In this document: positions 1-8,572 of the stretch, in pieces
Position numbering within the stretch: position 1 is the stretch's first letter
Layout of the letters: the number at the start of each line of letters is the position of its first letter
DNA from: Gordonia amicalis NBRC 100051 = JCM 11271
Lineage (GTDB): Bacteria; Actinomycetota; Actinomycetes; Mycobacteriales; Mycobacteriaceae
Direction of reading: 5' to 3'
Assembly (NCBI RefSeq): GCF_000332995.1
Contig: NZ_BANS01000032.1
Location: forward strand, 1 to 64,000
Length of the DNA stretch: 64,000 nt
Made by a program: the position numbers and the translations under genes
Notes under the pieces: generated by a model
Databases searched by the model: none
The model's input: only the letters and a program-made list of their open reading frames with translations
Told to the model about the DNA's origin: nothing

Positions 1-256
1 CTCCGTCGATGCGGCGCAGAACCTCACGGTCGCGCTCCGGCATAGCCTCACTTATGCGCCGAAGTTCGTCGCGGTCGATCCGGCGGCGTCGCTTGTCCGG
101 TTGCAGGACTCGGGCGCTCTCCGTCGACATCGTCGGCGGAGTATTCGTCCCCTGAGCGCGTACAGATTCACGACTGACCTGAGATGTCGGCGAAACGGCG
201 GATGAGCCGGCCGGAATGGCGGGTGGAATGCCCTGTCCTGGGGTGTAACTAGTCAT
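1..256 (-). CDS. Replication-relaxation family protein, N-terminal part (runs off window)
   Basis: Open from an ATG at 256 to the window edge, giving 85 residues of the N-terminus only. The first 60 residues are Pro/Ser/Thr-rich and look disordered. They are followed by a basic stretch and a segment of the form RISEAMPERDREVLRRID, which resembles the start of the winged-helix domain of actinobacterial replication-relaxation proteins (typically 'LSERDRAVL..'). Its ATG overlaps the stop of the upstream TraG-like gene by ATGA, so the two are translationally coupled. That pairing is usual on actinobacterial plasmids and integrative elements. The family call rests on this short match and on context; most of the protein is outside the window. 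Confidence 0.55.
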   Translation of the reverse strand, partial: MTSYTPGQGIPPAIPAGSSAVSPTSQVSRESVRAQGTNTPPTMSTESARVLQPDKRRRRIDRDELRRISEAMPERDREVLRRIDG

Positions 257-2377
257 GACGTACCCCCTTCCGTGTCGGATCGCTTGGTGCGACCGAAGGA
301 TTCACGGACGGTGCGGCGTTCGGTCAGTGACAGCAAATCGGCTTCGACCTCGCTGAGCGGCTGGCCGTAGCGCTCGCGGGAGCGCCGTCGGATTGATGCG
401 GCTGACCGGACAGGGTCGGGCATCTTCGTGGTGGTGACACTCACCCACGGGCCAGGCGTGTTCTGGTGCAGGATCTGGGCGTACGCCTGGAAGGCCGGGA
501 GCGTCTCGAAGTCGGCGGGTTCGAGCTGACCGCTGGTGAGACTGGCGAACTCGCGGGCGTCAGGGTGACTTAGCTGGAAGGGCGATGCGCGTTCTGGCGT
601 TTGCAGTAACGGCTTCGCGAATCGACTTGGGAAGTTGACCGAGGTGCTGGTGCGCCAGGGTGTAGCCGATGCCGAGCCCGCATGCTTGCGCCAGTGCGTC
701 ACCGATGTCGCCTGGGAGCCGAAGGTAGTCTTGGACTTCGTCGATCAAGATGGTGACCGGGTGCCGAGACTGCGGTGACTGAGCGGCTCGAGCGAGGGTC
801 GCGGTCCACAGTTGCGAGACGATCAGGGACCCGAGCAGTGCGGCAGCTTCGGGGCCGATCTTGCCCTTCTCCAGACTGACCAGCAGGATGCGGCGCTTAG
901 TGAACACGTCGGACAGATCGAATTTGGGACGGCGCTGGCCGAGGATGCCCCGCAGGCCGGGACGGAGCAGGATCGGTCGCACTCGGCGCAGCAGCGGCGC
1001 GGTGGCCTGAGCCTGCTCGTTGTCGCTGAGGCTCTCCCACCATGCCCAGAACCCACCGAGCCCCATCGGGTCCTCGCGGGCCACTCGACCGACGATCGAA
1101 CGCCGAAAGCCGGGATTGGTGAGTAGCAGCGGCAACATGGCGATCGAGGCGTCACCACGTCGGGCGAGCGTCAGGAGGCTGGCGTGTAGGACATCTTGCG
1201 TGCGTGGTCCCCACGCGTCGGCCCACAGCGAGTGGAAGACGCCGAGGATGGTGTCGGCCGCGAGGTCTGGATCGGTCGCACCGACCAGGCCGTTAATGCC
1301 GATGGGCGCCGGGTCGGTGGCGTCGACGACGGCGATGTCGTCGAGACGTGATTCGTCGGCACGCTGCAATATGTCGTCGATCAGGTCGCCCTTGGGGTCG
1401 ATCACGACAAGTCCGCGTCCTGCCGCAATATCTGCCAGCGCAAATTGGCCGAGCAGGTTTGATTTACCCACGCCGGTCGGGCCGGTGATGGCGATGCCGG
1501 ACAGCGAGTCACGAACCGAGATAGCAATTGGTCGCTCCGGCCGTGCGGTCGATACCCCGACGGCGCGGCCCTCCTTCGGCGTGCTGGCGGAGGTGGGAAG
1601 TAGCTTCGGATGTCGCGACGGCACTCCGGGAAGCGGCGCGGCGTCGCGGTGCGCGATGGGCCACGCGGTCAGCGCCACGACCTCACTGACGCTCAGCGTC
1701 GTCGTCCAGAACCACGGTGCACGCGCGCGGTCGAATGACGTAGTGGCCATACGGCTGGCAGTGAGCTGGGCGGACGGGGCGTTGAGTCCGCGAATTGCGG
1801 CGATGACGCGTTCCGCCAGGTGTCGGGCTCGGTCGTCGTCTGCGGCTGTTGCCGCGACGCGGATGGCGCAGCCGAACCGGAACTCGCGGAGCTTGGCGAC
1901 GGCGAGCGTGCGGTCTCCGCCGCGGAGCTGCTGAGGCGGCAGCTGGGGGGTCTTGCGCGGTCCGAGTATCACCTGGAGGTAGACGCTTTCATGCCGACCG
2001 GCGACCGCCAGCGCACCGAGGACTCCCCGCGTCACCGATTCAGTGGATTCATGTGCGAGTGAGCCCTCGATCGCAGACCGTGACCGGACGCGGACCTTCG
2101 TGGCCACATCGGCGCGCGGCCCGGCTGGGAGGGGATGTGGCTCGTCGACGACGAGGCCGGGAAGATGGGTGCGCAACACCTCGATCACCTGGTGGCGGTG
2201 GCGCACCGGCATCCCGATCCGCCACCGCACGTGTCGATTGCTGCCGAACGTCTCGATGACGATCTGCGGCTGCCCGCTGAGTCCTGCCAGAGCGACCACG
2301 GCGGCGTGGGCGGCCTCGATCGATAGCGGAGCGGGGATCGACAAGGTGACAAAGACCAGCCGGGTGGCCTCATTCAT
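253..2377 (-). pseudogene. VirD4/TraG-like conjugation ATPase, broken by a +1 frameshift
   Basis: Coupling-protein-type ATPase that would feed DNA to a conjugation machine at the membrane. The start is set at the ATG at 2377 (MNEATRLVFV), which overlaps the preceding small gene by 8 bp. Walker A is GPTGVGKSN and is followed by VVIDPKGDL; Walker B is ILIDEVQDYL. The first frame ends prematurely at 560 after ARTRIALPAKSP. The adjacent frame supplies the family-typical continuation FQLSHPDAREF...GQLEPADFETLPAFQAYAQIL and runs to 253. Removing one G from the GGG at 580-582 (plus strand) joins the halves as RIA-FQLSHPD. As written, about 105 C-terminal residues are lost. The cause is either natural decay or a base-call error. 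Confidence 0.8.
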
Positions 2378-2573
2378 GGTCGGTCTCCTGGCGCTCCGCG
2401 CGTCGTTCGACCTGTTCCTGTGCTTCTTTCTCGGCCTGTGCGACGGCAATAGCAACTACCGTGCGGGCGATCCGTCCCAGGTCGGGGTCGGATCGAAGTT
2501 GGCCGCGAATCCGTAGCTGCCGATTTCTCCCACGCTTTAGCGGTTGCGATGTGCGCGAGTGTTTTTTGGACAT
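2370..2573 (-). CDS. Small basic protein of the conjugative element, unknown function
   Basis: 67 residues from ATG 2573, with a strong Shine-Dalgarno (AAAGGAGGG) 9-10 bases upstream. The N-terminal half is very basic (SKKHSRTSQPLKRGRNRQLRIR). The C-terminal half is an amphipathic, coiled-coil-like helix rich in Ala, Glu, Gln and Arg. The gene overlaps the TraG-like ATPase start by 8 bp and is the first gene after the palindrome-bearing promoter at 2630-2686. The basic N-terminus could bind nucleic acid. I recognise no family. Confidence 0.6.
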   Translation of the reverse strand: MSKKHSRTSQPLKRGRNRQLRIRGQLRSDPDLGRIARTVVAIAVAQAEKEAQEQVERRAERQETDHE

Positions 2574-2629
2574 AGTGAATACACCCTCCTTTCGGTGGTT
2601 AGCTGATAAATTTGAATGGCGATTGGTGT

Positions 2630-2686
2630 GCTGCATTTATGCAGCGGCCATGGCCTTACTATGAGCTGCACGAATGCAGCAGTCAA
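2630..2686 (-). promoter_or_regulatory. Promoter with two copies of a GCTGCA-N4-TGCAGC operator
   Basis: Read on the minus strand, a TTGACT -35 (2681-2686) and a CATAGT -10 (2658-2663) are separated by exactly 17 bases. That spacer is almost filled by a perfect dyad, GCTGCA-N4-TGCAGC (2665-2680). A second copy of the same dyad with a different 4-base centre lies at 2630-2645, where early transcribed sequence would be. The centres are 35 bp apart. This geometry suits a dimeric repressor blocking both polymerase binding and escape, ahead of the small basic gene and the TraG-like ATPase. The repressor is not identified. Confidence 0.65.
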
Positions 2687-2735
2687 TATGCCCGGCGCAT
2701 TCCACAACACCGGCTGGAACTCGTTCGGACCTGAA

Positions 2736-2930
2736 TTACCAGCGGCGAAAATGTCGATAAATGAGCGTGAAAGATCCGCCGATAATCGCAACGGTTGCGA
2801 TGGTGATGCAGAGCGGTACCCAGATCGCTTGCAGGATGTAGATCGCACCGTAGAGCGCCATGGCGCTGACGAATACAGCGAGACAGGCGTTGAGCAGCCG
2901 GCCCCCGAGCCCACCGGGATCGCCACTCAC
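2736..2930 (-). CDS. Small two-helix membrane protein of the conjugative element
   Basis: 64 residues. Two hydrophobic segments (about residues 12-35 and 38-57) are joined by a short turn, and the protein ends in a basic tail (YRHFRRW). The start ATG overlaps the stop of the upstream gene by 4 bp, so it belongs to the same operon. Proteins of this size and topology are common next to TraG-like ATPases in mycobacterial and gordonial integrative elements. Function is unknown. Confidence 0.6.
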   Translation of the reverse strand: MSGDPGGLGGRLLNACLAVFVSAMALYGAIYILQAIWVPLCITIATVAIIGGSFTLIYRHFRRW

Positions 2931-3496
2931 GACGACCCCCGGCGGATCTCACGCAGGATGCCCTGCTCGAACCCGTAGCGCTGACACTCCAGATCGAACA
3001 GTTCCTGATCGGCCGGAAACCGACGGGCCACCGCGTTGATAATCACCTGGCCGAGTGTGTCGGCCTTCAGGAAGGCGTACTCCAGGCTGTGCGGGCCGAA
3101 TCCCTCTCGCTCCAGTTCGGACAGGTGCCACAAGGCCAGCTCATACTCATCAGGGAGCGAGAAGCTGAGGCCGCGTTCGACATGCGTCACGTCGTGCACG
3201 AATCGCCAGGCGAAGTTGGCGTCGGGTGACGTCAGGATCACCGAGGCCGAGTTCTCCGACGACACCGGCAACGACTCGCCCGACTCCACAGAACGGGCGT
3301 GCGCGGCGCACAGGTCCGGATACGTTGACGGCGCGTCCGGCTGTGGCGTCCATGCGAAGCCGCACTCCCGAGCTATAGCCTTCGCGGTAGTGCACACCCA
3401 GCGAGTCAGGCTCCGCCTAGCCTGATCGATCTGCTCTGTCGAGATGTAGTCGGACTGAACTCCGAGCGTTACGACCTCGAGATCAGCTGTCGTCAT
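2927..3496 (-). CDS. Hypothetical protein of the conjugative element
   Basis: 189 residues from the ATG at 3496 (MTTADLEVV), which overlaps the previous stop by ATGA; an in-frame start 33 bases further upstream has no such coupling. The protein is soluble with no signal peptide. It contains a His-rich segment (WRFVHDVTHVERG) and an acidic DEYELALWHLSELEREG region, both predicted mainly helical. It sits between two small membrane-protein genes of the same operon. I recognise no family; an HDxxH-like arrangement (HDVTHVE) is present, but I do not claim metal binding from it. Confidence 0.55.
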   Translation of the reverse strand: MTTADLEVVTLGVQSDYISTEQIDQARRSLTRWVCTTAKAIARECGFAWTPQPDAPSTYPDLCAAHARSVESGESLPVSSENSASVILTSPDANFAWRFVHDVTHVERGLSFSLPDEYELALWHLSELEREGFGPHSLEYAFLKADTLGQVIINAVARRFPADQELFDLECQRYGFEQGILREIRRGSS

Positions 3497-3750
3497 GGCT
3501 GGCCTCCTCGCCCGACGCACTGTGCGCACTGGCAGAAGATGCCGTGCGGTGCGGCCGCTTCGGTCATCTGCTGGATTGCGGACGAGGTGAGACGGTTCAT
3601 CCGCGCCTCGGCTTGGCGGCGCTCTCGCCTGACGCGGGCAATCTCGATCTGGCGGTCGGACTCGTCGCAGATGTCGATGAGGAATCCGACGAGATACAGC
3701 GTCGCTAGGATCGCGGCTGCGGCCACCAGAATGATCACGAACGTGGTCAT
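3493..3750 (-). CDS. Small membrane-anchored protein with C-terminal CxCxxC cluster
   Basis: 85 residues. One N-terminal transmembrane helix (about 3-25) is followed by a charged helical stretch rich in Arg and Glu (about 30-55). A short tail carries FCQCAQCVGRG, three cysteines that could bind zinc. It is coupled by ATGA overlaps to the genes on both sides. No family is recognised. Confidence 0.55.
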   Translation of the reverse strand: MTTFVIILVAAAAILATLYLVGFLIDICDESDRQIEIARVRRERRQAEARMNRLTSSAIQQMTEAAAPHGIFCQCAQCVGRGGQP

Positions 3751-4100
3751 CGCCGGTTCACCGCCCGACCCGTGTCAGCGACGATCTGGCCGATACCGAC
3801 GGCGGTCATGGTCTTGATGAAGTCGAGATCGCCGGACGCTGCCGGTGCCGCCAGTGCGAGCTGTTGCTGCATCTGTGACACCAGTGCGACCTGCTGCATG
3901 GCGTACGCGCCAGCTCGAGCGACGGCATCGATCCGTGCCTGCTGAACCTCACCGGCCGCCGCTACACGAGCGGTACTCACCTCGGTCGAGTGATTGATGG
4001 CCGCGAGGTCGCGGGCAACCTGGCGCGACAGTGCTCGGCCACCCAACCAGGTATTGCTGACGCCTGTAGCCGAAGTTGTGAAACGGTCAATCTCAGTCAT
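3747..4100 (-). CDS. First gene of the conjugative-element operon, helical hypothetical protein
   Basis: 117 residues from ATG 4100 (MTEIDRF), with GGAG about 9 bases upstream; the longer in-frame start at 4139 has no ribosome site. Sequence is mostly Ala/Gln/Val-rich helix with a likely coiled coil (about 40-95: EVSTARVAAAGEVQQARIDAV). It is the promoter-proximal gene of the minus-strand operon and is divergent from the gene at 4217, across a 116-bp region with several dyads. I do not recognise the family. Confidence 0.55.
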   Translation of the reverse strand: MTEIDRFTTSATGVSNTWLGGRALSRQVARDLAAINHSTEVSTARVAAAGEVQQARIDAVARAGAYAMQQVALVSQMQQQLALAAPAASGDLDFIKTMTAVGIGQIVADTGRAVNRR

Positions 4101-4116
4101 GCTGTCTCCGTTCGGG

Positions 4117-4207
4117 TTTGGGGCAAATCCGCTGACCACCCTCTACCTCTAGGTTTGCGCAAAACGCGCCGTACTTTTCGGCTGAGAACTGGGCAGTTGC
4201 CGGGCAA
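4117..4207. promoter_or_regulatory. Divergent promoter region with three TTGC/GCAA dyads
   Basis: Between the divergent genes starting at 4100 (minus) and 4217 (plus) lie three related inverted repeats. They are TTTG-GG-GCAAA (about 4117-4127), a perfect TTTGCGCAAA (4154-4163) and TTGCC-G-GGCAA (4197-4207). The last is only 10 bp before the plus-strand ATG. Repeated half-sites of one type in a bidirectional promoter suggest a shared regulator, possibly the 4217 product. I could not fix -10 and -35 boxes with confidence. Confidence 0.4.
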
Positions 4208-4216
4208 AATGGGGTC

Positions 4217-4744
4217 ATGCCGGAATCGAGCCTTCGTGATCGCCTCGTCGTTGACTTGAAGGTCGTGCGGCGGCGTGGATTGCACAGGCTGGTGGACTAC
4301 ATCGACGACGTGCCCGCACTACGCGAAGTGGCCGTGCAGACCACCGGTGCAGACAACGCGGAGCATGTCGAGAACCTGCTCCGCAGCGTGTACAAGATGC
4401 GGAGTGAAGGAGCGCAGGGAACGGCAATCGGCATCTTGCTTGGGCTTGAGCAGGGACGCAGAGGAGCCAATCCGACGGTTCTCCGCGAAGCCGCAGCCAC
4501 GCGATTGGGCTATCACTCGGTCGACACGTTTCGGAAACAGCCCGAAGCGAACGCGCTGCTTACCTTTGCGAGTTTGATTGAGACATATAGCCTCGAGTAT
4601 CAAAATTCGTCACAACCTGAGGATTACAAAATCAATATCGCGTTGAATGCGATTAAGGAGCTCACACTGACTGAATACGCCGAGTTGATTCGGCGACTAC
4701 AGGCGTGGTTCAAGGAAAACGGTCGTGGGTTCTACGACACCTAG
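4217..4744 (+). CDS. Unknown protein, divergent from the conjugation operon and upstream of hsdM
   Basis: 175 residues, soluble and helix-rich, with no signal peptide. The centre (TVLREAAATRLGYHSVDTFRKQPEANALLTFASLI, quoted in part: LREAAATRLGYHSVDTFRK) could be a helix-turn-helix, since 'AATRLGYHSVDTFRK' has the spacing of a recognition unit, but I cannot assign a family. The gene ends about 200 bp before hsdM and is transcribed toward it. Codon use is less GC-biased toward the 3' end (AAT, ATT, GAG mixed) than in core genes, in keeping with acquisition. It could regulate either the divergent operon or the hsd operon. Confidence 0.5.
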   Translation: MPESSLRDRLVVDLKVVRRRGLHRLVDYIDDVPALREVAVQTTGADNAEHVENLLRSVYKMRSEGAQGTAIGILLGLEQGRRGANPTVLREAAATRLGYHSVDTFRKQPEANALLTFASLIETYSLEYQNSSQPEDYKINIALNAIKELTLTEYAELIRRLQAWFKENGRGFYDT

Positions 4745-4896
4745 GGCTGCGCTCAGTGCCTGGCCAGGCAGTGTCCTCCGAGTGACGGAATGAGGCTGAT
4801 CACGCCGTGTCCGCTCCGTGGTGTCCGACTGGTTTGACATGCTATCCGTGCGGCGGCGAACCACTCAGTGATTCTTCGCACATTTGTTCGAACTAG

Positions 4897-4905
4897 TGGT
4901 AAAAT
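4897..4905 (+). promoter_or_regulatory. Extended -10 promoter candidate for the hsd operon
   Basis: The sequence TGGTAAAAT combines a TGn extension with a TAAAAT hexamer (5 of 6 matches to TATAAT). It lies 39-47 bases before the chosen hsdM GTG at 4944. No good -35 sits at the proper distance, as is common for extended -10 promoters. The 199-bp gap 4745-4943 holds nothing else I can support. Confidence 0.4.
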
Positions 4906-4943
4906 GGCATCAGATGCCTGGAAGAAGCGAAGGTAGACCAGCT

Positions 4944-7376
4944 GTGGCACTCAAGAAGTCGGACCTCTACTCATCCCTGTGGGCAAGTTGCGACCAGCTT
5001 CGAGGCGGCATGGATGCCTCGCAGTACAAGGATTACATCCTGACCTTGCTGTTCGTGAAGTACGTCTCCGACAAGGCGAAGGCTGATTCGGCCAGCCTGA
5101 TCGACGTGCCAGAAGGCGGATCGTTCGACGACATGCTGGCCGCGAAGAACGACAAGGAGATTGGCGACAAGTTCAACAAGATTATCGCCAAGCTCGCCGA
5201 CGCCAACGATCTGCGTAACGTCATCGATCTAGCCGACTTCAACGACGAGGAGAAGCTTGGCAAGGGCAAGGAGATGGTGGATCGCCTCTCCAAGCTTGTC
5301 ACGATCTTCAATGACCTCGATTTCCGAGGCTCACGTGCTGAGGGTGACGACCTGCTCGGTGACGCCTACGAGTACCTCATGCGCCACTTCGCCACAGAGT
5401 CCGGCAAGAGCAAAGGCCAGTTCTATACCCCAGCCGAAGTGTCGCGCATCCTCGCCAAGGTCGTCGGCATCGGTGCAAGCACCCGACAGGATCAGACGGT
5501 CTACGACCCGGCCTGTGGGTCCGGCTCGCTCCTGCTCAAGGCAGCAGCCGAGGCACCGCGAGGCATGTCGATCTACGGCCAGGAGAAGGACAACGCCACC
5601 TGGGCACTGTCCAAGATGAACATGATCCTGCACGGTAACGAGATTGCCGAAATCTACAAGGGCGACACCATCACGAGTCCGCAGACGGTCGCGGGTAGTC
5701 ACCTCAAGACCTTCGACTTCGTGGTCATGAACCCGCCGTTCTCGGTGAAATCATGGAACAACGGCCTCGAACACGACTACAACCGCTTCGAGTACGGCCG
5801 CCCGCCAGAGAAGAACGGCGACTACGCGTTCCTGCTCCACGCACTGACATCACTCAAGAGCGCCGGCAAGGGGGCGATCATCCTCCCGCATGGTGTCCTG
5901 TTCCGCGGCCACGCCGAAGCTGGCATCCGTAAGCGCCTACTGCAGCACGGGTTCATCAAGGGCATCATCGGCTTGCCCGCCAACCTGTTTTATGGCACGG
6001 GCATCCCCGCCTGCATCGTGATCCTCGATAAGGAAAACGCGGTCGGACGTACCGGTGTGTTCATGATCGACGCGTCCAAAGGCTTCATCAAGGACGGCAA
6101 CAAAAACCGCCTCCGGAGCCAAGACATCCACAAAATCGTCGACACCTTCAACAACCAACGGGAGGACGATCGCTACTCGCGCATGGTGCCGATGAGCGAG
6201 ATCGCTGATCCGAAGAACGACTACAACCTCAACATTCCGCGCTACATCGACTCCTCTGAGCCAGAAGACCTACAGGACCTGCACGCACACCTCCACGGCG
6301 GCATCCCAGATCGCGACCTTGACCTACTCGATGACTACTGGAAGGCATTCCCGCAGCTCCGCGCGCAGCTTTTCCGGCCGAATCGCCCTGGCTACTGGGA
6401 TCTGACCATCGACGTCAGCGCCGTGCAGCAGGCCATCCTCGACGCCCCCGGCTTCCACAAGCTGCGTGACGAGGCCAGAGGCATCGTCGACGACTGGTTC
6501 GCTTCGCATCGCGACGCATTGGCCGGCATCACCGCCGACACGAAACCGAATGAACTCATCACTACCATCGGCGACGACCTACTGGCACGCTTCAAATCGA
6601 TGCCACTGCTCGACGAGTACGACGTTTACGAGCAGCTCATGAACTACTGGCACGACACGATGCACGACGACGTCTACCTAATCATGGCCGACGGCTGGCT
6701 GAACGCCGCCAAGCCGCGCAAGACCATCGAGGACAAGGAGCGCAAGCTCTCCGAAACCCCCGATCTTGTTGTCGGCTCCGGTCGCAGCGCAACCAAGTAC
6801 AAGATGGACCTCATCCCGCCAGCGCTCATCGTGGCCCGCTACTTTTCCGACGAGCAGGCCAAGGTCGATGAACTCACCGCTGCCGCCGAAGAAACCACCC
6901 GCGCCGTCGATGAGTATGTCGAGGAACATACTGTCGAAGACGGACTCCTCGCCGACGCCATGGAAGACGACAAGATCACCAAGGCGCTCGTCGCCGCGCG
7001 ACTGAAGGCCATCAAGACCAGCGGCGATCCCGCCGAAATCAAGGCACTCCAGCACGCCACCAGGCTGTACAACGCCGAAGCTGCAGCCAAGAAGGCCGTC
7101 AAGGACGCACAAGGCGACCTCGACCTCGCCACGCTCAAGAAGTACGGCAACCTCACCGAGAAGGACGTCAAGACACTTGTTCTCGGCGACAAGTGGCGGG
7201 AGACAGTTGTGCGCCGTGTTGCCGCTGAGGCCGAATCACTGACGCTTCACCTGGTCGCACGTATCCGGCAACTCGGAGAGAGATACGACGACACTGTAAA
7301 TCGGCTAGATATCGAGCTAGAAAGACTAGATGCCAAAATCATTGGGCACCTTGCAGCCATGGGGGTTCAGGCGTGA
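4944..7376 (+). CDS. hsdM: Type I restriction-modification DNA methyltransferase subunit
   Basis: N6-adenine methyltransferase of a type I system; with HsdS it forms the modification enzyme and with HsdR the restriction complex. 810 residues from GTG 4944, chosen because it gives the family-typical start VALKKSDLYSSLWASCDQLRGG and has AAGG about 10 bases upstream; an ATG at 4914 lacks a ribosome site. The N-terminal helical domain covers about 1-150. The AdoMet motif DPACGSG is at 188-194 and the catalytic NPPF at 263-266. The C-terminal part after about 480 is long, highly charged and coiled-coil-like, longer than the ~500-residue minimal HsdM. The stop overlaps the hsdS ATG. Confidence 0.95.
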   Translation: MALKKSDLYSSLWASCDQLRGGMDASQYKDYILTLLFVKYVSDKAKADSASLIDVPEGGSFDDMLAAKNDKEIGDKFNKIIAKLADANDLRNVIDLADFNDEEKLGKGKEMVDRLSKLVTIFNDLDFRGSRAEGDDLLGDAYEYLMRHFATESGKSKGQFYTPAEVSRILAKVVGIGASTRQDQTVYDPACGSGSLLLKAAAEAPRGMSIYGQEKDNATWALSKMNMILHGNEIAEIYKGDTITSPQTVAGSHLKTFDFVVMNPPFSVKSWNNGLEHDYNRFEYGRPPEKNGDYAFLLHALTSLKSAGKGAIILPHGVLFRGHAEAGIRKRLLQHGFIKGIIGLPANLFYGTGIPACIVILDKENAVGRTGVFMIDASKGFIKDGNKNRLRSQDIHKIVDTFNNQREDDRYSRMVPMSEIADPKNDYNLNIPRYIDSSEPEDLQDLHAHLHGGIPDRDLDLLDDYWKAFPQLRAQLFRPNRPGYWDLTIDVSAVQQAILDAPGFHKLRDEARGIVDDWFASHRDALAGITADTKPNELITTIGDDLLARFKSMPLLDEYDVYEQLMNYWHDTMHDDVYLIMADGWLNAAKPRKTIEDKERKLSETPDLVVGSGRSATKYKMDLIPPALIVARYFSDEQAKVDELTAAAEETTRAVDEYVEEHTVEDGLLADAMEDDKITKALVAARLKAIKTSGDPAEIKALQHATRLYNAEAAAKKAVKDAQGDLDLATLKKYGNLTEKDVKTLVLGDKWRETVVRRVAAEAESLTLHLVARIRQLGERYDDTVNRLDIELERLDAKIIGHLAAMGVQA

Positions 7377-8572
7377 TGACTTCAGCCTGGCGGCAGGTGG
7401 GCCTTGGTGATGCTGTCGAATTCCTTGATTCAAAACGTCGACCCGTTAGGGTCGGAGATCGCGCCAAGATGCGAGGGTCGATTCCATACTACGGAGCATC
7501 GGGAGTTGTCGATCATGTAAACCAGTATCTATTCGATGAGGATCTCATCCTCCTCGGTGAAGACGGGGAGAATATCCTCAGTCGAGTGGTTCCATTAGCT
7601 TTCAAGGTCTCCGGTAAATGCTGGGTTAATAACCATGCCCACGTACTGCGTCCGCGTAGCGACTTCGATATCGACTTCTTAACGGCGTACCTGGAAAGCC
7701 TCGACTACTCGGGATTGAATACGGGAACGGCTCAACCAAAACTCAATAAACAGTCGTGCCTGTCCGTCCAGGTTGCAAAACCTCCCCTGGAAGAGCAGAG
7801 ACGTATTGCCGAGGCACTGTCGGATACCGACGGTCAAATCACCGCTCTCGAACGCCTCATTACCAAGAAGCAGGCGATCAAGCGGGGCATGATGCAGCAA
7901 CTCCTCACCGGCCGCACCCGCCTGCCAGGATTCGCTGACGAGTGGACTGACATTCGACTGGGCGACCACGTGAGCTACGTGAAAACTGTTGCACTCTCGC
8001 GAGCTCAACTTGACGCGAAGTCGCCACTAAAGTATCTCCACTATGGCGACATTCATACTCGGTCTTCTGTACTGCTTGACGCGGTAGCGGAAGAGATGCC
8101 GCGTGCAAGCGCCCTCCTTGCTGGACGTGCAGGTCAATTACGATGCGGTGACCTCGTATTTGCGGACGCTTCGGAGGATCCGGCAGGAGTCGGCAAGTCG
8201 GTCGAGATCGTGGACGTTCCCAGTGGTGGCGTTGTTCCGGGTCTCCACACAATCGCCGCACGTTTCGATAAGTCCGTGCTTGCCGACGGGTTTAAGGCAT
8301 ACTTGCAGTTCATTCCAGCATTTCGTGAGCAGTTGCTACGTCTAGCAGCCGGAACGAAGGTGCTCGCAACTACTCGATCGTATATTTCGAGCGTCATTTT
8401 GACGCTCCCCGACGTTACTGAGCAGAAGGCAATCGCCGAGGTACTGCATGACTCCGAGCGAGAGATCGACGCCCTCCGCATTCGGCTCTCCAAAGCTCGC
8501 GACATGAAGACCGGCATGATGCAGCAGCTCCTGACCGGCCGCACCCGGCTGCCTGTCGAGGTCTCGTCATGA
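7376..8572 (+). CDS. hsdS: Type I restriction-modification specificity subunit
   Basis: DNA-recognition subunit, 398 residues from ATG 7376, which shares a base with the hsdM stop (TGATG); a GTG directly before it is also possible. Two target-recognition domains occupy about 1-150 and 190-365. Each is followed by a helical conserved region ending in MMQQLLTGRTRLP. The two conserved regions are 41-bp near-identical repeats at DNA level (7886-7926 and 8513-8553, three mismatches). EEQRRIAEALSDTD and EQKAIAEVLHDSE are the usual helix starts. It overlaps hsdR by ATGA. Base composition of the recognition domains is lower in GC than hsdM and hsdR, typical for exchanged specificity domains. Confidence 0.95.
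   Translation: MTSAWRQVGLGDAVEFLDSKRRPVRVGDRAKMRGSIPYYGASGVVDHVNQYLFDEDLILLGEDGENILSRVVPLAFKVSGKCWVNNHAHVLRPRSDFDIDFLTAYLESLDYSGLNTGTAQPKLNKQSCLSVQVAKPPLEEQRRIAEALSDTDGQITALERLITKKQAIKRGMMQQLLTGRTRLPGFADEWTDIRLGDHVSYVKTVALSRAQLDAKSPLKYLHYGDIHTRSSVLLDAVAEEMPRASALLAGRAGQLRCGDLVFADASEDPAGVGKSVEIVDVPSGGVVPGLHTIAARFDKSVLADGFKAYLQFIPAFREQLLRLAAGTKVLATTRSYISSVILTLPDVTEQKAIAEVLHDSEREIDALRIRLSKARDMKTGMMQQLLTGRTRLPVEVSS
7886..7926 (+). repeat. HsdS internal direct repeat, copy 1
   Basis: 41-bp segment encoding GMMQQLLTGRTRLP, at the end of the first conserved region. It matches 8513-8553 at 38 of 41 positions in the same orientation, 627 bp away. Recombination between the copies could delete or swap the second recognition domain. 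Confidence 0.85.
8513..8553 (+). repeat. HsdS internal direct repeat, copy 2
   Basis: Second copy of the 41-bp repeat, at the 3' end of hsdS, encoding the same GMMQQLLTGRTRLP segment. The three mismatches to copy 1 are all silent third-position changes. Confidence 0.85.

Noticed and set aside
4914..4943. ATG 4914 as hsdM start
   Set aside because: It has no ribosome site and adds residues outside the family alignment; GTG 4944 has one and gives the usual VALKKS start.
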